Shown: positions 23,515 to 34,882 of the stretch, in pieces
Numbering within the stretch: position 1 is the first letter of the stretch
Layout: each line of letters opens with the position of its first letter
Program-made: the position numbers and the translations under genes
Notes under the pieces: generated by a model
Told to the model about the DNA's origin: nothing
Databases searched by the model: none
Seen by the model: only the letters and a program-made list of their open reading frames with translations
Origin: Gigaspora margarita
Lineage: Eukaryota; Glomeromycota; Glomeromycetes; Diversisporales; Gigasporaceae
Direction: 5' to 3'
DNA: 64,000 bases
Assembly: GCA_009809945.1 (NCBI GenBank)
Contig: WTPW01000789.1
Coordinates: 190,933-254,932, forward strand

Positions 23515-25520
23515 AAATTTTAGGTAAATTTAGTATCCCAAATAAAACAAGTAAAAACAAGCTACAATATTAACACATAAATGCACTAAACCAAAAAAGT
23601 ATAATAATAAACAATTAAGTCAATGTACACAAGAAAAGTCAATACTATGAACACATACCGTAATCTTATAGAATCCCTTAAACACTAATCTCTACTGTGA
23701 TAAACAATAACTCAAAAGCATGAGATGCAGCATGCATGGTATACAAAATCACAAAAAGTAACTATACAATCAACAGTAATAATAGTAAAATACTACAAAA
23801 ACAAGCCCCATATTTATATAATTACAAATCAAGTACTCACATAAAATAAAAAAAATCTCTATGACCTGAAATATAGTCGATAATCCAAACTGAATTTCGA
23901 GTTAAACAAGTAAAAAACTATAATATTAACACATAAATACACTAAACTATAAAAGTATGATGATAAACAATTAAGTTAATGTATACATAAAAAAAGCAAC
24001 GAGGTGAACACATACTGTAAATTATAGAATTCTTTAAATATCAATCACCATCGTGATAAACAATAACTTAAAAGTATGAGATATCAGTATGCATGACATA
24101 CAAAATAATAAGAAACAACTATACAATTAATAGTACTAATAGTAAAACACTTCCTCATATTAATACAATTACGGATCAAGTACTCATAAAATAAAAAATC
24201 TTAAATGACCCAATACATTGTCAATAATCCAAACCGAATTCTGAGTAGATCAAGAAAAAACAAACTACAATATTAACACAAATAAACTAAATCAAGAAAG
24301 TACGATAATAAACAATCAATATAAAAAAAATACTGTGAACACATACCATAATATTATAGAATCCCTTAAACATCAAATACCATCATGAAAAACAATAACT
24401 TAAAAGCACGAGATGTCAGTATGCATAGCATTAAAAACAACTGTACAATCAACAGAACTAATAGTAAAATACTACAAAAACAAGCTCTTATATTAATACA
24501 ATTATGAATCAAGTACTCATAAAATAAAAATTTTAAATGACCTGATACATTTTTGATAATCCAAACTGAATTCTGAGTAGAACAAGAAAAAACAAACCAC
24601 AATATTAAAACAAATACACTAAATCAAGAAAGTACAATAATAAAAAATCAATTCAATGTAAACATAAAAAAAAAGAAACACTATGAACACATACCGTAAT
24701 ATTATAGACATCAATTACCATCGCGATAAACAATAACTTAAAAGCACGAGATGTCAGTATGCATGGCATACAAAATAATAAGAAACAACTATACAATCAA
24801 CAGTACTAATAGTAAAACACTACAAAAACAAGCCCTCATATTTATACAATTACAAATCAAGTACTCATAAATAAAAAATCTTAAATAACTTGAAACATTG
24901 TTGATAATCCAAACTGAATTCCGAGTAGAACAAGAAAACAAACCACAATATTAATACAAATACACTAAATCAAGAAAGTACAATGATAAACAATCAATTC
25001 AATGTACACATAAAAAAAGAATCATTGTAAACACATACCGTAATATTATAGAATCCCTTAAACATTAATCATTATCATAATAAACAATAACTTAAAAGCA
25101 CAAGACGTCAATATGCATGGCATACAAAATAATAAGAAACAACTATACAATTAACAGTAATAATAGTAAAACACTACAAAAACAAGCTCTCATAATAATA
25201 CAATTACAAATCAAGTACTCATAAATTAAACAATCTTAAATAACCTAATACATTGTTGATAATCCAAATTGAATTCTGAGTAGAACAAGAAAAAACAAAC
25301 CACAATATTAACACAAATACACTAAACCAAGAAAGTACATTGATAAACAATCAATTCAATGTATATATTAAAAAAAAGAAATACTGTAAACACATATCGT
25401 AATATATAGAATCTCTCAAACATCAATCCTTACCCAATAAACATTATTTAAAAGTATGAAACGTCAGTGCGCATGGCATACAAAATCACAAAGACAACTA
25501 TCCAATCAGATGCCAAAGTT
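23515..25520. repeat. Tandem satellite, about six units of 332-355 bp
   Basis: The anchor AATCCAAACTGAATTCTGAG recurs at 23882, 24226, 24558, 24906 and 25261, with a worn first unit from about 23515. Other shared words are ACAATATTAACAC, CATACCGTAATATTATAGA, AAACAATAACTTAAAAGCA, GTATGCATGGCATACAAAAT and CAAGTACTCATAAA. The array lies between the 5' end of the inner Helitron-like element (25583) and its first gene (23319), where a promoter would be expected. Units are clearly more alike than the 8.4-9.7 kb array, so it expanded more recently. Confidence 0.85.
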
Positions 25521-25583
25521 TGTGGAAATCATCTAACTTGTATATAAACTATACACTTTGTACTTCGTACTATGTTCCTGGTA

Positions 25584-25768
25584 AACCTCCTAACTGCATC
25601 AAAAAGATGACCTTAACTAAATTTTACTTTGCTTTAACCTCTCTCTAAAATTAGAAATTTTATATTACATAAAACAGGTAATAATTATGAAAAAAATGTA
25701 CATCAATCAGCTTTAAGATTTTGTCTTTGATTTAGATAGCAGCAAAACTATACACTAATATTCCTGGT
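25584..25768 (-). mobile_element. Outer non-autonomous Helitron-like element, 5' fragment
   Basis: Starts with reversed TACCAGGAAT at about 25759-25768. It matches the plus-strand element at 2065-2250 over its whole length (shared words AGTGTATAG, CAAAATCTTAAAGCTGATTG and GATGCAGTTAG). It stops exactly where the inner element begins; the rest is at 10399-7376. Confidence 0.75.
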
Positions 25769-25774
25769 ATATAT

Positions 25775-25850
25775 AGCATAGATATATATATAGTATATAT
25801 ATATATTATATATATATATATATATTTATTTATTTATTTAATATACTAGA
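25775..25850. repeat. TA and TATT microsatellite
   Basis: Alternating TA for about 50 bases, followed by TTTA repeats, just outside the 5' end of the outer Helitron-like element. Confidence 0.8.
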
Positions 25851-26426
25851 AAAAAAACAAAAAAATTGAATCAGCTTAAAAACAAATTCTAGTAAAGAAA
25901 ATATCTATTTAGCCCACTCCAATCTATAGTTATGATTCTACTTTTCAAAATTTTTAGATTTTATATTTTTTTTTGAATTTTTTTCCAGAATGATGAATTG
26001 ATAATCAATGATCGTCAAAGAATTTGACGAAAGACAAAAGAACTACAATAAAAAAATCATGAACTCAGCCTCCTAAACCTCATGATCAATACAAAATATA
26101 TGTGATTTACTATTCTATTTGCATATAGATCAAAAATTGCCCTATATTCATTTACCAATAACAATTTAGATCTGGATCTGAATGTATTGAATATGTAATA
26201 TTTAGTAATTGTTAGATTTGGCAGATAATAAGATCACAATATGATCATTTCATACTATCATAGCTAATATAGCACATTAAAAAGGATAATACATTATACC
26301 AGTACAGCAATTTTGACATGTGAAATCATAGATTTTTTAATGTCCAATCAAATGCAAAATTTTGCAAAATATTATTTTAGATGAATTGTAACCATATTAG
26401 GGGGTCATCTAAAGCTATGTACCTAC
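25851..26426. other. AT-rich, no gene seen
   Basis: Unassigned spacer between the Helitron-like nest and the LTR retrotransposon. Confidence 0.4.
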
Positions 26427-26840
26427 TGTTAACCTATAGAAATTGCTATAAAACACAAAATCGATCATAACTCTTGATCCACTAATCCAAATTGAATTAA
26501 ACTATCGCCATTCGAATCAGCTCGCTAAGACGGTTCTAACAAGCTAAAGATTATCTCTGTATGACCGCTGGGTACTGAGATCAGAACCAATTAGCAATCA
26601 CATATATGATCTGCAATCTGATTGGCTGAGGACCTTCTGCGCGAATGTCTTTACATATGTTATTTCTAAAACATATCATATTTATAGCACATATACCACA
26701 TATTTTATTTATTCAACATATATTATTTATTTCATATATTACATTCATATTATTTATACTATATATTTTATTAGTAGTAGATATAGCATTTATTGCACAT
26801 GTAATAGATATAGCCCGTTACATTGTAAAAAACCAAAATG

Positions 26841-26848
26841 TATAAAAG
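26841..26848 (+). promoter_or_regulatory. LTR TATA box
   Basis: TATAAAAG, conserved in the 3' LTR at about 35738-35745. The SINE-like element inserted a few bases downstream, probably close to the LTR transcription start. Confidence 0.5.
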
Positions 26849-26863
26849 CAGCTGATGTAGACC

Positions 26864-27391
26864 AGTCCTCTGGGTCGATAGCATAGCGGTTATGCTCCGA
26901 GGATGCAAATTGGAAGGTTGCCAGTTCGATTTCCATTGGCGGCGAAATCTTAAAAATCTATGATGTGGGTCCTACCAAATAAAGAAAGGGAACTAAAACA
27001 CCGCGGGATACAGGGACCCGGGATGTCAATTGACAGACCTTCCTGGTGCGGCGCTGCAGTAGTTGTGCTCAAACCTCCGGGGGTCGTACTTGAGTCAGAA
27101 CCCCGATTTGAATAACCAAAGTCACGAGATGTACAGAGAGGCCGAAGTCTGAAAAGATACTTCAAGAACTCGTGGCGACATGTCCGGAGTGCGATCTGTA
27201 CCAACAGGTGACTTACCGGGGAGGTGCCGGCGAAGCTTGCTGGGAGGAATAATGTTCGGTGCAACAACCATACCTGGGCATTGATGGAATGCTGGGTAAT
27301 AGCATACCTCGTAAATTAGAATATATTTCTGTACATGTACTTAAATAACTAATAAAGGTAGCGCAAGGTTGTAAAGTGAAAAAAAAAAAAA
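26864..27391 (+). mobile_element. tRNA-derived SINE-like retroposon, 528 bp
   Basis: It interrupts the 5' LTR; the 3' LTR has the empty site. Target duplications AGCTGATGTAGACC (26850-26863) and AGCTGATGTGGACC (27392-27405) differ at one base. The head has a pol III A box (TAGCATAGCGG, 26879-26889) and B box (AGTTCGATTT, 26923-26932) at tRNA spacing. The 3' end is a short A run (27379-27391). The body (about 26990-27300) is markedly GC-rich against its surroundings and I do not recognise it; an antisense frame of 105 codons there is probably incidental. SINEs move with LINE machinery, none of which is seen in this window. Confidence 0.85.
26879..26932 (+). promoter_or_regulatory. Internal RNA polymerase III promoter (A and B boxes)
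   Basis: TAGCATAGCGG matches the A-box consensus and AGTTCGATTTC the B-box consensus, with starts 44 bases apart. A five-base anticodon-like stem (TCCGA/TTGGA) lies between them. The acceptor and T stems do not pair well, so this is a tRNA-derived promoter and not a tRNA gene. Confidence 0.7.
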
Positions 27392-27673
27392 AGCTGATGT
27401 GGACCCTAAGTTCAACATTGAGTCTTCATACTCTTTCACTAATAAATACATTTATTTATTATTTAAATTAAACAATTACTAGTATTCTCATATACTTTTA
27501 ATTGTAGCCTCTTTCATAATTGCAAATTGCCAAAAATCTTCTTTGTTAAGTTTTATTGAAAAATGCCTTTCGACTTAGATATATCACATTAACAAGTGAG
27601 GTTACACAAAATGTTTACTGTCTAAGGTCGCTCTAGTTACCTACTATCTTAAAAGAAGTAGATATAAATAACA

Positions 27674-27695
27674 AATTGGTGGTGACTGTGAGATA
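27674..27695 (+). promoter_or_regulatory. Candidate primer-binding site
   Basis: Directly after the 5' LTR comes AAT and then TGGTGGTGACTGTGAG. A TGG start two to five bases after an LTR pairs with the CCA end of the priming tRNA. The tRNA identity was not determined. Confidence 0.45.
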
Positions 27696-27787
27696 CATTC
27701 TTCATCCTTGCATTGTATTTTGAGAACCTGAAAATTGGATTATTGACTTTGTGGAATGTTTGTTACTAGGAAAAGTCAATTGAATTT

Positions 27788-28110
27788 GCTCCGTTTGAGC
27801 TGAAATTTTAACTGTATACTCTTTGGAAGAGTCCGCATTCTTTCTACTAAGCTTATCTTGGGACGAAAATGCTACTCCGAACCAGAAAACCTCGTGACAG
27901 CATTTTCTCTCTCTAAAGATTTGAAAAGAAAGAAATGATTGCAACTAAGTAACGTTGATCAACTTAGATCCGTTTGATCTGAAATTTTGAGGATATACCC
28001 TTTGAGAGATTCTACATCATTTATACTAAGCTTATCATTAGACGAAAACCCAGAGAAATCCGTAACTCAAAGTAACGGCATTTTTCCTCTTTAAAGATCT
28101 GCAAAAGAAA
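27788..28110. repeat. Two-copy tandem duplication in the retrotransposon leader
   Basis: About 27788-27932 and 27965-28110 share TCCGTTTGA, CTGAAATTTT, TACTAAGCTTATC, GACGAAAA and AAAAGAAAG in the same order. It lies between the primer-site candidate and the gag-like frame. Confidence 0.6.
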
Positions 28111-28399
28111 GTTTCTCTATAATTATGTTACAAAGAATGAAATCAATCATTGTGAGACAACCTGTAGATGAAATTTTGCGATTTATACACTATTAGGATC
28201 AGAAGAACATCAAGAAAATTCTTCTATTAAGTAACAATGCATATTGATTTAATGAACTTTTGTAATATTAATAGATATTAAAAATGACTTACTGGAAATC
28301 ACCAAAAGTGACGAAAAATCAATAGAAGTATAAAAAAACATACTATATAAATCAAAGACAAACTCAAAGACACAACAAAAGAAAAGAGTCCCTTGATGA

Positions 28400-29232
28400 A
28401 AATTAAAAGTAAAAGACCTAGAAAATGAATGTACAAGATTATATGCAACATTTACTGATGAACAAGCTTTGGGAGTCCAAGAAATTGTTGATGAAACCTT
28501 TGGAAATCAAACTTTTGACAACAGACAAATTTCTAAAATGTTAAAAATTTTTAAGAAGATATTAATTGAAGTCAAAACAAATTGTAAACCAAATGAGGAA
28601 AAAGAAGATATTGTATACTTACCCTCCTATATTCAGTTAACTACAGCCCCAGAAAAGAAAATCTCTTCTTCAATACAACTATTACAGAAGCTTGCCTACC
28701 AGAATCACACTATGTAGCTGTAGATGAAATTCTTGATGCTTACTATATTACAGAAGATCCAAAAGAAAATAATAAAATTGATCTTGAAGCTATGATTGAT
28801 GATTATTTAAACATTTTAGACACTTGGACATCAGAATCAAAAACTGTTAAAGCTGATGCTAAAGAAGATAATCTTGAAACACCTGAACAGCAATTAGAAA
28901 ATATGGATGATAGTTTGGATAAACAAATCAAACCCAAAGAATTCTGTGATCAAAATCGCAAAACTCTTAATGAAACTATTGAAAATCAGAATAGAAAAGT
29001 TAATGAGTTTAAGAGAACAATTAAAGATGATCAAGAGAAGATAAAGAACCCATACCCAATTGAATCTAAAGAACCTCAATCTGCTGATATAGATCATGTT
29101 CTTAACAATTATTACCAAAATGAAATTAGTGTTAAGGAAAAAGAACATGAAACACTTACATATCACCAAAAGTCTGATGAAGTAGATAAAGATGTAATAT
29201 CTAGATGGTATTCAATGCAAAAAAATAACTAA
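28400..29232 (+). pseudogene. Gag-like, Lys/Glu-rich protein of the LTR element, frameshifted
   Basis: One frame is open from 28400 (LENECTRLYATFTDEQALG) to 28715. The protein continues in the neighbouring frame from about 28640 (NLFFNTTITEACLPESH) through VDEILDAYYITEDPKENNK and MIDDYLNILDTW to TAA at 29230-29232. A +1 shift near 28640 joins them. The second half is charged, with coiled-coil-like runs. A worn continuation (TFDPEGFYEQNRKYSHPY) follows at about 29285-29345. I do not see a zinc knuckle or a protease. The gag assignment rests on position after the leader; the sequence family resembles Rhizophagus repeat proteins of unknown role. Confidence 0.45.
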
Positions 29233-29599
29233 TGTCTATATACTATATACACTATTCAATCTACCCCAATACTAGAGAAAAACCCAAACATTTGATCCTG
29301 AAGGATTCTATGAGCAAAATAGAAAATATTCTCACCCATATGTCTAATTTTTATGAAATAATTATTATTCAGCACATTTCAGTATGCTGACCCAGAATCT
29401 TAACGAATTAATACATAGTTGCTTAGTATAAAAACATTTTCTTATATATTTTGATGAAACCTTTAATATATATACATAATTCTTTAAAAAAATAATTTCT
29501 TTATTATATTATCTTAATTTAGTACATTTTACCCAAACCCAACCTAAATTCTAATCATATACTACTCATTTCCCAACCCTATTCTAAATTAAAAACATT

Positions 29600-30472
29600 T
29601 CTAACAATGTACAAGCAATAATTTCAAATCTACTACATTCTGAAGTTATTAAAACTTGGAATCTAGCAAGATCGCGAATCTACCAAAATCCCAAAGCCAA
29701 TTCACAATATTCTAAATTGCGAAATCTAATTCTACTACCTCCAATTCCAGTATCTTAACCACCACTGAAGCTTTAACTCCTCTAGAGATCATGACTTCTA
29801 ACCAATTCATCGAATCTAATTCACCCTGTCAAAGAACAAAAACAAGAATTAATTAGAATGAACATGAAAAAAAATCAAACAAAAAGAAGATCGTATCTAT
29901 GTGAACATTTGGTCATACAATCACAAGACCTCAGATCATCTATCTGAAAGGATTCCCATTTGAACGACCAAGGTTGTCACCGTTTTGCCAGATTTATTCT
30001 AACTTTTAATCAAAGCCCTGAAAATAGATAGATCAAAAAATCTAAAGAAGAATCAAGACCTGAATTAGTACCATTCCCAAATCAAACCAAGAAGAAAAGA
30101 AAAATTTTATACATATCTTTACAAATCTGGCTATATTTAGCAATAAAATTGTCGATAATATACAACAATATCAACAAATTTTTGAAAAAAAAGAAAAAAT
30201 CTTTGGAAAGATATAATAAAAAGGATCATAGATCAAATTGACCAATATCAGCAATAATCCTTCCAACTCATATAATTTTAGCACCAAAATTACCAAGCAG
30301 AAATACGGAACCATTTTCAGCAATTATTAACGAAGTGCATTCAGCTGAAATTGCTTCCTAAATTGATAGAAAAGTTCTGAATCTGAAAATAAGACCCAGG
30401 ATTAGTTAAAAACACTACTCCAAATGAAAACAAATATAAAGAAAACAAACCAGTACTTATCTTATTGGGAGC
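29600..30472 (-). other. Intron-like minus-strand sequence inside the LTR element
   Basis: On the minus strand the text alternates between gene-like stretches and T-rich runs that end in AG: GTCTTATTTTCAG (about 30375-30390), TTGTTTTTGTTCTTTGACAG (about 29822-29842), and GTAAAGATATGTATA leading to GTACTAATTCAG (about 30065-30130). No long open frame was followed through the putative exons. It could be an antisense transcript or a captured host fragment. The plus strand shows nothing coding. Confidence 0.3.
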
Positions 30473-30480
30473 CTGATCCT

Positions 30481-32567
30481 AGGACCCAAACATCTCTCAT
30501 ATAGGTCATAACTGATCTGTATGAATTTAGGCATTTTTGCTACCCCTAAAATCAAGTAAATTTGCTAAAAGTTGGATATTACATATAAATTTTATAGTAA
30601 TTTGCTAAAAACTAAATTATAACATCTAGTATCAAGTAAATAAATATAGTATAAATTTTTTTATTTGAATTCATAAAATTAAAATAAAAAAATTCTTATC
30701 AAATTTGGTCAAGAACTTGTGGAGATATCTTTGATGAAAGTTCCTGTAAACAATTTTAATGTAGCTTCTTTGCAATATGTTTTTTTGCTTTTTCAAAATA
30801 ACCTACAGTTTGGTGATAATTTACAAGAAATTTTACTATGCAAACTAAAAAAATTTATAACAAGACTTGTAGCACATATCATGGACTAATAGAATCTCAT
30901 ATTTTATAAAAAAGTATTGAAAACTCATGAAGATATTAACGTTTTTGTAAATTCAGACGCATATGTTTTTGCAAGTTTTCCCTAAACTTCAAATGCTTTC
31001 TGAAGCACTTTCTCAAAATGAAAACTCCAAAACGTGACTAAGTAAGTTGGTAGAATAGGTATTTTAAAGTCTTTGGCTAAAATTCATCAAAAACAGATCA
31101 ATATTGATGAAGTTATGATGATTTTTCAATTTGCTTCCAGATTTAGAATTTTCTAAAATTTACAATTTTGACGAAAACAGAAAAATTACATCACAGGCTA
31201 GATTTTTACAAGTTCAAATGAAACAAGTTACTGCGTACTAAGTAAACTTTTAGAGCATATTATTGACTAATAGAATCTCTAATTTTATAAAAAAATGTAG
31301 AAAACTCGTGGAGATATTAATGTTTTTGTAAATTCGGACGTCATAAGTTTTTGCAAACAATTTTGGCACGTGATATACATTTTTGGAAATAGTAAAAATC
31401 TTTCATCAAAGATTTCTCTACGAGTTCTTGACCAAATTCGATGAAATTTTTTTTTATTTTAATTCTACAAATATATATAATTCAAATAAAAAAAATTTTA
31501 TCGAATTTGGTCAAGAACTTGTAGAGAAATCTTTGATGAAAGATTTTTTCTATTTTCAAAGAGGTATATCACATGCCAAAATTGTTTGCAAAAACATATA
31601 GTGTCTGAATTTACAAAAACATTAATATCTCCACGAGTTTTCAATATTTTTTCATAAAATTTGGGATTTTATTAGTTAATAATATGCTCAAAAGTTTACT
31701 TAATGCGCAGTAACTTGTTTCATTTGAACTTGTAAAAATATAGCCTGTAATGTAATTTTCTGTTTTCATCAAAATTGTAAATTTTAGAAAATCCCGAATC
31801 TGGAAGCAAATTGAAAATCATCATAACTTCGTCAATATTGATCTGTTTTTGATAAAATTTTAAATGAAGACTTTAAAATACCTATTCTACCAACTTACTT
31901 AGTTACGTTTTGAAGTTTCATTTTGAGAAAGTGCTTCAGGAAGCATTTGAAGTTTAGGGAAAACTTGCGAAAATGTATGCGTCTGAATTTACAAAAATGT
32001 TAATATCTTCATGAGTTTTCAATACTTTTTTATAAAATTTGAGATTCTATTAGTCCATAATATGCGCTACAAGTCTTGTTATAATTTTTTTTTAGTTAGC
32101 ATAGTAAAATTTCTTGTAAAACATCGCTGAACAGTGGGTTATTTTGAAAAGTTAAAAATTATTATATAAATTACTAATTCACTTAATGATAACCCTGTGC
32201 AATTGTATTACATAATTATTTGTTTATTGACATGCAATCATGATCAATGATCATAATACATATGCCAGTAAGTACCAAGTTGCTATTGATACTAAAGCCC
32301 GATTATATGCTACAACTACTTTTTAATTATAATTGATTATCAATTTGCTCCGTAAACTATTAATAACTTAATTATTATAAAATGTGGTTAAATTGCTAAA
32401 AATAAAATATGACATGTATAAAATCTTAGTAATTCAACAAAATATTTAATTATTACCCTTTTTAAAATTAACTTTAATTTGCTAAAATTAAAATTTGGAC
32501 CTTAGATTAAAATTGAATCAATTTGCTAAAAAAAAATATGACATATATCAGAGATGTTCGGGGTCCT
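30481..32567. mobile_element. hAT-like non-autonomous element with a giant fold-back core, 2087 bp
   Basis: The ends AGGACCCAAACATCTC and GAGATGTTCGGGGTCCT are inverted. CTGATCCT (30473-30480) and CTGATCCC (32568-32575) flank them as an 8-bp duplication with one mismatch. Inside, 30790-32151 is an inverted repeat: arms of about 660 bp (30790-31460 and 31485-32151) meet in an AT-rich centre near 31472. The termini resemble those of the 176-bp element at 42820-42995, so the two probably use one transposase. No protein is encoded; the open frame at 31383-31601 crosses the palindrome centre. Confidence 0.75.
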
Positions 32568-32575
32568 CTGATCCC

Positions 32576-34120
32576 AATATACCACAAAGAGTGATCATTC
32601 CTGGTCATCTCATTTGCATTAATTGTATCTGCTTTGATCATTTCATACTGATTATTTTATTCATATCAGTGATCTTCACCAAGTTCCAGAGCTGAAGAAA
32701 GATCACTTAACAAAGCCAAGATCCAACGGCAATAGGAAAGGACCAAGCTCTAACAAAGAAACTTATAAAATTATCTCAAAGTGCTAGGGGCCCATAAAGC
32801 AAGACAAGATTCAAACTAAAATAAACAAAAGATTAAATTTTAGTGCTTAGTTATACCAAATATGGATCATAATATAAAAAAAAAATAATAAAAAAGAGAA
32901 GCAATTTACAAACCTAGGGTAGAATTACACTATACCCGATCTGATGACTATCAAGAATCTGCCAATTTGTTAGAAAGAAATAATAACCTATATCGAAATA
33001 GGCCATACTTACAAAACCCTAGACTCCAAAAACAAACAAACAAATGAAAAATCATACTAAACCTACGACGAGACACATACAAAACATGACCCTACTGAAA
33101 ACTTTTGAATTCAACGACCATGATGAAGTAAAAACTTCAATATCAAAGATATTCCGTAATATTATATCCAATCATGATCGATATTCATTCCAAAAAAAAA
33201 TTTTTTACATCGAGATATTCATCTTGAAAATATTCTTTTGAAAGAAAAAAAAATGCAACCAAATATAACCAAGCATCACACCTACCCTACCTGGTCTTTT
33301 TTATTATTGTCAGAATGGAATTGACTTTGAAAGGAAAGAAAAATCGATTCCCGTCAGCTAACAAAAAGTTAAACAAAAAAAAAACTAAGATATATTACCG
33401 ATCTGGTTTATCAAAACCATAATGAAAAGGAACAACAAGAATGTATACATGGAGTTTTATTTTATATCGCACCGAAGCTCTTTAAAAACAAACATATACC
33501 CAATATTCGAATATTTATTCATCCGGAATAATCATCGCAAATAACAACTGGTCAAAAACCTTTTAATGGTTATAAGGTTGAAATCGACCTCAAAAACCCT
33601 GACCAAATGAAGCAAAACCCAATACTAGAAAATGACTCTAGTACATAACTACCCAAGCGACAAACGCACAAGAACCAGAAGTCCAGCGCTAAGTCTCAAG
33701 CCTACAAAACAGACCAAGACTTACTGAACTACCTCTAACAACTGGACACACGAAACAAAGACAACAAAATTGAACAATAAAGACTCAACCAATGAAAGCA
33801 CTATACAAATGGCACAATTGAGAATGCTGATAACAAAACAAAATCTAGAAAAATGAAGAACTACTAGGATGAAAAGCCTTGTAGCAGTATAAACTAGACC
33901 ACCCTAAAACGACGAATACTAGAACATTACTTACCTCAACAATGTAAGACGACACAAGTGACGAAATCGTACCTCAAGAATACTTAACAATACGACAAGA
34001 AAATGTTATCAGAAGGACAACGACGCCAAACGAATAACCAACAAAGACTTCGACATCAACTACTACGAAAAAGTCCATGAACTCCAAAAACGATGATAGT
34101 ACTAAAGTTGGTGCCCTAGA
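32576..34120 (-). other. A/C-rich on the plus strand, intron-like on the minus strand
   Basis: Continues the region at 29600-30472 across the hAT-like insertion. On the minus strand there are GTAATATATCTTAG followed by a T-rich run ending TTTGTTAG (about 33350-33405) and GTAAGTATGG (about 33000-33010), both splice-like. Between 33250 and 34110 the plus strand is rich in A and C. No protein was recognised. Confidence 0.3.
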
Positions 34121-34232
34121 GAAAAAATATTTTAATTTAAAGTTAACATGTGTTAACCAAAATAATTATTACACATAATCTTCTTGTGTAACATAATGAC
34201 TATTACTGTGATCATCATTATTATATTATATA

Positions 34233-34817
34233 AGGTAGAAAGGGGTAATTTGGCGAAGAGAGATAATTTGGCGAATTTTGATATCGAATGTTCTAATGAT
34301 CAGAATCGAATACTTTTTATATCATTCAATTCGCCTCAATAAGACGAATCGAATGGTACCAAGCTCGGCTGGTTCTGATCACTGGGTCACAAGATATTTT
34401 CAATTCTTTGTTATGTTTACACTTCGCCAAATTACCCCTCAAGGATCATTTTGGTGCAATATATAATCGATGATTTTTTGTGATCCAGTGATTAGAATTG
34501 GATAAACTTTATAATATTCGATTCATCTTATCGAGACGAATCGATGGTATAAAATTATTTAATTCTGACCACTGGATCACACAAGATACCATCAATTTGC
34601 CAAATTACCCCTACTCTCTAAAATTTAAGCTTTTTGATACAACGTATAATCCATTTAATATCACTTTAAAACAAGATATTATATTACTAATTTTTTTATA
34701 AAATAATTCTAAATCATATATAATATTAAATACAAAAAGTAAAAAATGTTTTAATAATAAAATAAAAAAGCTTTTATATTAGTTATATTAAGTTCGCCAA
34801 ATTATCCCTTTTTACCT
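34233..34817. mobile_element. TA-flanked MITE, 585 bp, with repeated termini
   Basis: The ends AGGTAGAAAGGGGTAATTTG and, inverted, AGGTAAAAAGGGATAATTTG (26 bp of similarity ending GGCGAA) are flanked by TA at 34231-34232 and 34818-34819, as in Tc1/mariner-type elements. Internal copies of the terminus occur at about 34422-34440 and 34592-34612, and internal hairpins resemble those at 36.47-36.71 kb. It ends 65 bases before the start codon at 34883. Confidence 0.7.
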
Positions 34818-34882
34818 TAGAACATTTTTATTTTTTTATCTTTATTTTTTTTATTTTATTTTTCTATTTTACTAGCTTTAAA

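Larger units (their letters stand above)
10400..25583 (-). mobile_element. Inner autonomous-type Helentron/Helitron2-like element, about 15.2 kb, decayed
   Basis: The 5' end (TACCAGGAAC reversed at 25574-25583) and the 3' end (CCAGGAAT inverted, hairpin, AGCTAC at 10400-10435) face the same way. The element carries Rep/Pif1 helicase sequence (13806-19864) and a second gene (22476-23319), a 345-bp satellite next to its 5' end and a T-rich tract before its 3' end. The sequence just outside both ends rejoins to reproduce the uninterrupted relative at about 2240-2260, so both ends are supported by an empty-site comparison. It was inserted between T residues. Stops, frameshifts and a hAT insertion show it is dead. 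Confidence 0.75.
26427..27673 (+). repeat. 5' LTR, split by a SINE-like insertion
   Basis: Without the insertion it is about 705 bp. It has a TATAAAAG box at 26841-26848 and AATAAA at 27441-27446, the expected order for an LTR promoter and polyadenylation site. Differences from the 3' LTR are mostly transitions, for example TGTTAACC versus TATTAATC at the start. Confidence 0.7.

Noticed and set aside
23515..25520. CRISPR array
   Set aside because: Units are about 345 bp without a repeat-spacer alternation, in eukaryotic DNA; it is a satellite.
26866..26945. tRNA gene
   Set aside because: A and B boxes are good, but the acceptor and T stems do not pair, and the sequence is the head of a 528-bp retroposon with target duplications.
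26950..27267. Antisense 105-codon protein in the SINE-like element
   Set aside because: The frame is open because the body is GC-rich; no start context or family feature, and the element is pol III type.
31383..31601. 72-codon protein
   Set aside because: It crosses the centre of the large palindrome and reads self-complementary sequence.
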